Shown: piece by piece, positions 7,066 through 7,976 of the stretch
Numbering within the stretch: position 1 is the stretch's first letter
Layout of the letters: the number at the start of each line of letters is the position of its first letter
NCBI GenBank assembly: GCA_020850375.1
Contig: JADZET010000477.1
Span: 1-7,976, forward strand
Direction: 5' to 3'
Origin: Phycisphaeraceae bacterium
GTDB taxonomy: Bacteria > Planctomycetota > Phycisphaerae > Phycisphaerales > Phycisphaeraceae
DNA: 7,976 nucleotides
Position numbers and translations under genes: made by a program
Notes under the pieces: generated by a model
Databases searched by the model: none
Seen by the model: the letters and a program-made list of their open reading frames with translations, nothing else
What the model was told of the DNA's origin: nothing

Positions 7066-7160
7066 GGGTGGGAACAGGTGATGGTAAGAAATGACATCCG
7101 AACCGGCAACAACGGCGAGGTGTGTGTGAGACTGGGAAGTTTATACTGACGTGCTTTCCC

Positions 7161-7176
7161 GACGGACATCTCCGTC
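7161..7176. promoter_or_regulatory. Small perfect inverted repeat in the isomerase leader
   Basis: GACGGA (7161-7166), CATC (7167-7170) and TCCGTC (7171-7176) form a perfect 6-bp stem with a 4-base loop. It lies between the putative -10 box and the ribosome site, so it could be a repressor operator or a leader hairpin. A 6-bp stem can also arise by chance in G+C-rich DNA. Confidence 0.4.
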
Positions 7177-7196
7177 AACCAGCCCAAGCACCCCTC

Positions 7197-7201
7197 GGAG
7201 G
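7197..7201 (+). promoter_or_regulatory. Ribosome binding site of the isomerase-like gene
   Basis: GGAGG stands 8 nt before the ATG at 7210, ideal spacing in a locally AT-rich context (TTTTATCC). It fixes the start of a gene that has no stop codon inside the window. Confidence 0.85.
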
Positions 7202-7209
7202 TTTTATCC

Positions 7210-7976
7210 ATGTCCATCCGCCAGTCGTTCTGCTACCCCATGTTCCACAAGGCCGGGACGCCCTTGGCCGACTTCTGCAAGGCCGCGAAGGGCGTGGGCA
7301 TCGAGGCCGTGGAACTCTGGAACCGTGAGGGCAACTACAACGGGGTGACTTTCGAGGAACTCGTCGAGGCGGCCCGATCATCGGGGCTGGCCATCGCGAG
7401 CATGTGCGGGCATGGGACACTCGGAGACGGCCTGAACAACGTGTCCAATCATGACCGGATCGAGGCGGAGCTGAAGGTGTCGATCGACCTGGCGGCCAAG
7501 CACCGCATCGCGGGCCTGATCTGTTTCAGCGGCAATCGCAACAAGGGTCAGAGCGACTACGAGGGGGCGGTGGCGTGCGCCAAGGGTCTTCGGCGCGTCG
7601 CCCGCTACGCCGAGGACAAGGGCGTCAACCTCAACGTCGAATTGCTCAATTCTCGCGTCGATCATCCCGGCTACCAGGCCGACCACACGGACTGGGGCAT
7701 TGCGCTGTGCGAGATGGTCCAGAGCCCGCGAGTGAAACTGCTGTTCGACATCTACCACATGCAGATCATGGAGGGGGATGTCATGCGCTGGATCGAGCGA
7801 TCAGCGGGCCACGTCGGTCATTTCCACACGGCGGGCAACCCCGGCCGGCGGGACTTCGACGACACGCAGGAGATGAACTACCGGGGCATCTGCAAGGCCG
7901 TCGCGGCCACGGGATATGACGGGTACCTCGGGCATGAATTCAGCCCCAAGGGCGACCCGATCAAGGCCCTGGCCGA
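7210..7976 (+). CDS. Hydroxypyruvate isomerase-like TIM-barrel protein (3' end cut off)
   Basis: The open frame gives 255 residues and runs off the window; relatives have about 260-270 residues, so little is missing. It belongs to the xylose isomerase-like TIM-barrel (AP endonuclease 2) family that includes hydroxypyruvate isomerase, which interconverts hydroxypyruvate and tartronate semialdehyde, and ketose 3-epimerases. Predicted metal and catalytic residues sit at strand ends: Glu144 in NVELLNS, Asp180 and His183 in LLFDIYHMQ, His206 in GHFHTAGNPGR, and Glu243 in YLGHEFSP. The NPGR loop, QEMNYRGI and FDIYHMQ fit the Hyi branch. E. coli Hyi has Gln, as I recall, where this protein has His206, so a related isomerase or epimerase activity is possible. 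No signal peptide is present, so it is cytoplasmic. It is divergent from the exporter and has a strong ribosome site. The family is certain; the exact substrate is not. Confidence 0.88.
   Translation, partial: MSIRQSFCYPMFHKAGTPLADFCKAAKGVGIEAVELWNREGNYNGVTFEELVEAARSSGLAIASMCGHGTLGDGLNNVSNHDRIEAELKVSIDLAAKHRIAGLICFSGNRNKGQSDYEGAVACAKGLRRVARYAEDKGVNLNVELLNSRVDHPGYQADHTDWGIALCEMVQSPRVKLLFDIYHMQIMEGDVMRWIERSAGHVGHFHTAGNPGRRDFDDTQEMNYRGICKAVAATGYDGYLGHEFSPKGDPIKALA

Larger units (their letters stand above)
7066..7209. promoter_or_regulatory. Divergent promoter region between exporter and isomerase genes
   Basis: This 144-base gap serves two divergent genes. Its one AT-rich island, GTTTATACTG, reads TATACT on the plus strand (7142-7147) and TATAAA on the minus strand (7145-7140), each one base from the -10 consensus, so the two boxes overlap. 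No good -35 is seen at normal spacing in either direction (GGTGTG at 7119-7124 for plus, TGTCCG for minus). The plus-strand start would fall near 7154, leaving a leader of about 55 bases; the minus leader would be about 65 to 70 bases. Promoter placement is plausible but unproven. Confidence 0.4.

Overview
The window is high-G+C bacterial DNA with no rRNA, tRNA, phage, insertion-sequence or CRISPR signal. It is densely coded: six protein genes, no gene-free stretch over about 150 bases, and short intergenic gaps that each hold some structure. A planctomycete-like environmental bacterium (perhaps Phycisphaerae) is my best guess. It rests on the intergenic CACGGAG-type palindrome, the HpnN-like MMPL exporter, the 'GHFHTAGNPGR' type of TIM-barrel isomerase and the general protein style. 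No marker gene confirms it.

Layout. Positions 34-3555 (minus strand) look like one operon read glycerate 2-kinase (glxK-like), then a membrane-anchored ABC-type substrate-binding protein starting 3 nt after the kinase stop, then a histidine (phosphoglycerate mutase-type) phosphatase after a 60-nt gap. That gap carries a seven-base tandem repeat with G-quadruplex potential and a perfect G+C-rich hairpin. Divergent from the kinase, tadA (3626-4105, plus) encodes the tRNA wobble adenosine deaminase. tadA converges on a 945-residue RND/MMPL exporter (4228-7065, minus). The whole 122-base space between their stop codons is filled by one long imperfect palindrome. Divergent from the exporter, a hydroxypyruvate isomerase-like TIM-barrel gene (from 7210, plus) runs off the window end. 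A 144-base region separates these two starts and contains an AT-rich box readable as a -10 element on both strands, plus a small perfect hairpin.

How the genes may work together. Glycerate kinase and hydroxypyruvate isomerase are the end and an earlier step of the glyoxylate/tartronate-semialdehyde/glycerate route into glycolysis, so both flanks may serve C2/C3 acid or sugar-acid metabolism. The binding protein could supply or sense a substrate, but no ABC permease or ATPase is in the window. tadA is housekeeping. The exporter probably handles a lipid or other hydrophobic envelope component. I see no clearly new multi-gene system. The best leads are the palindrome between the convergent genes, the G-quadruplex/heptad leader, loss of the TM4 aspartate in the exporter, and the tight coupling of an orphan binding protein to glycerate kinase.
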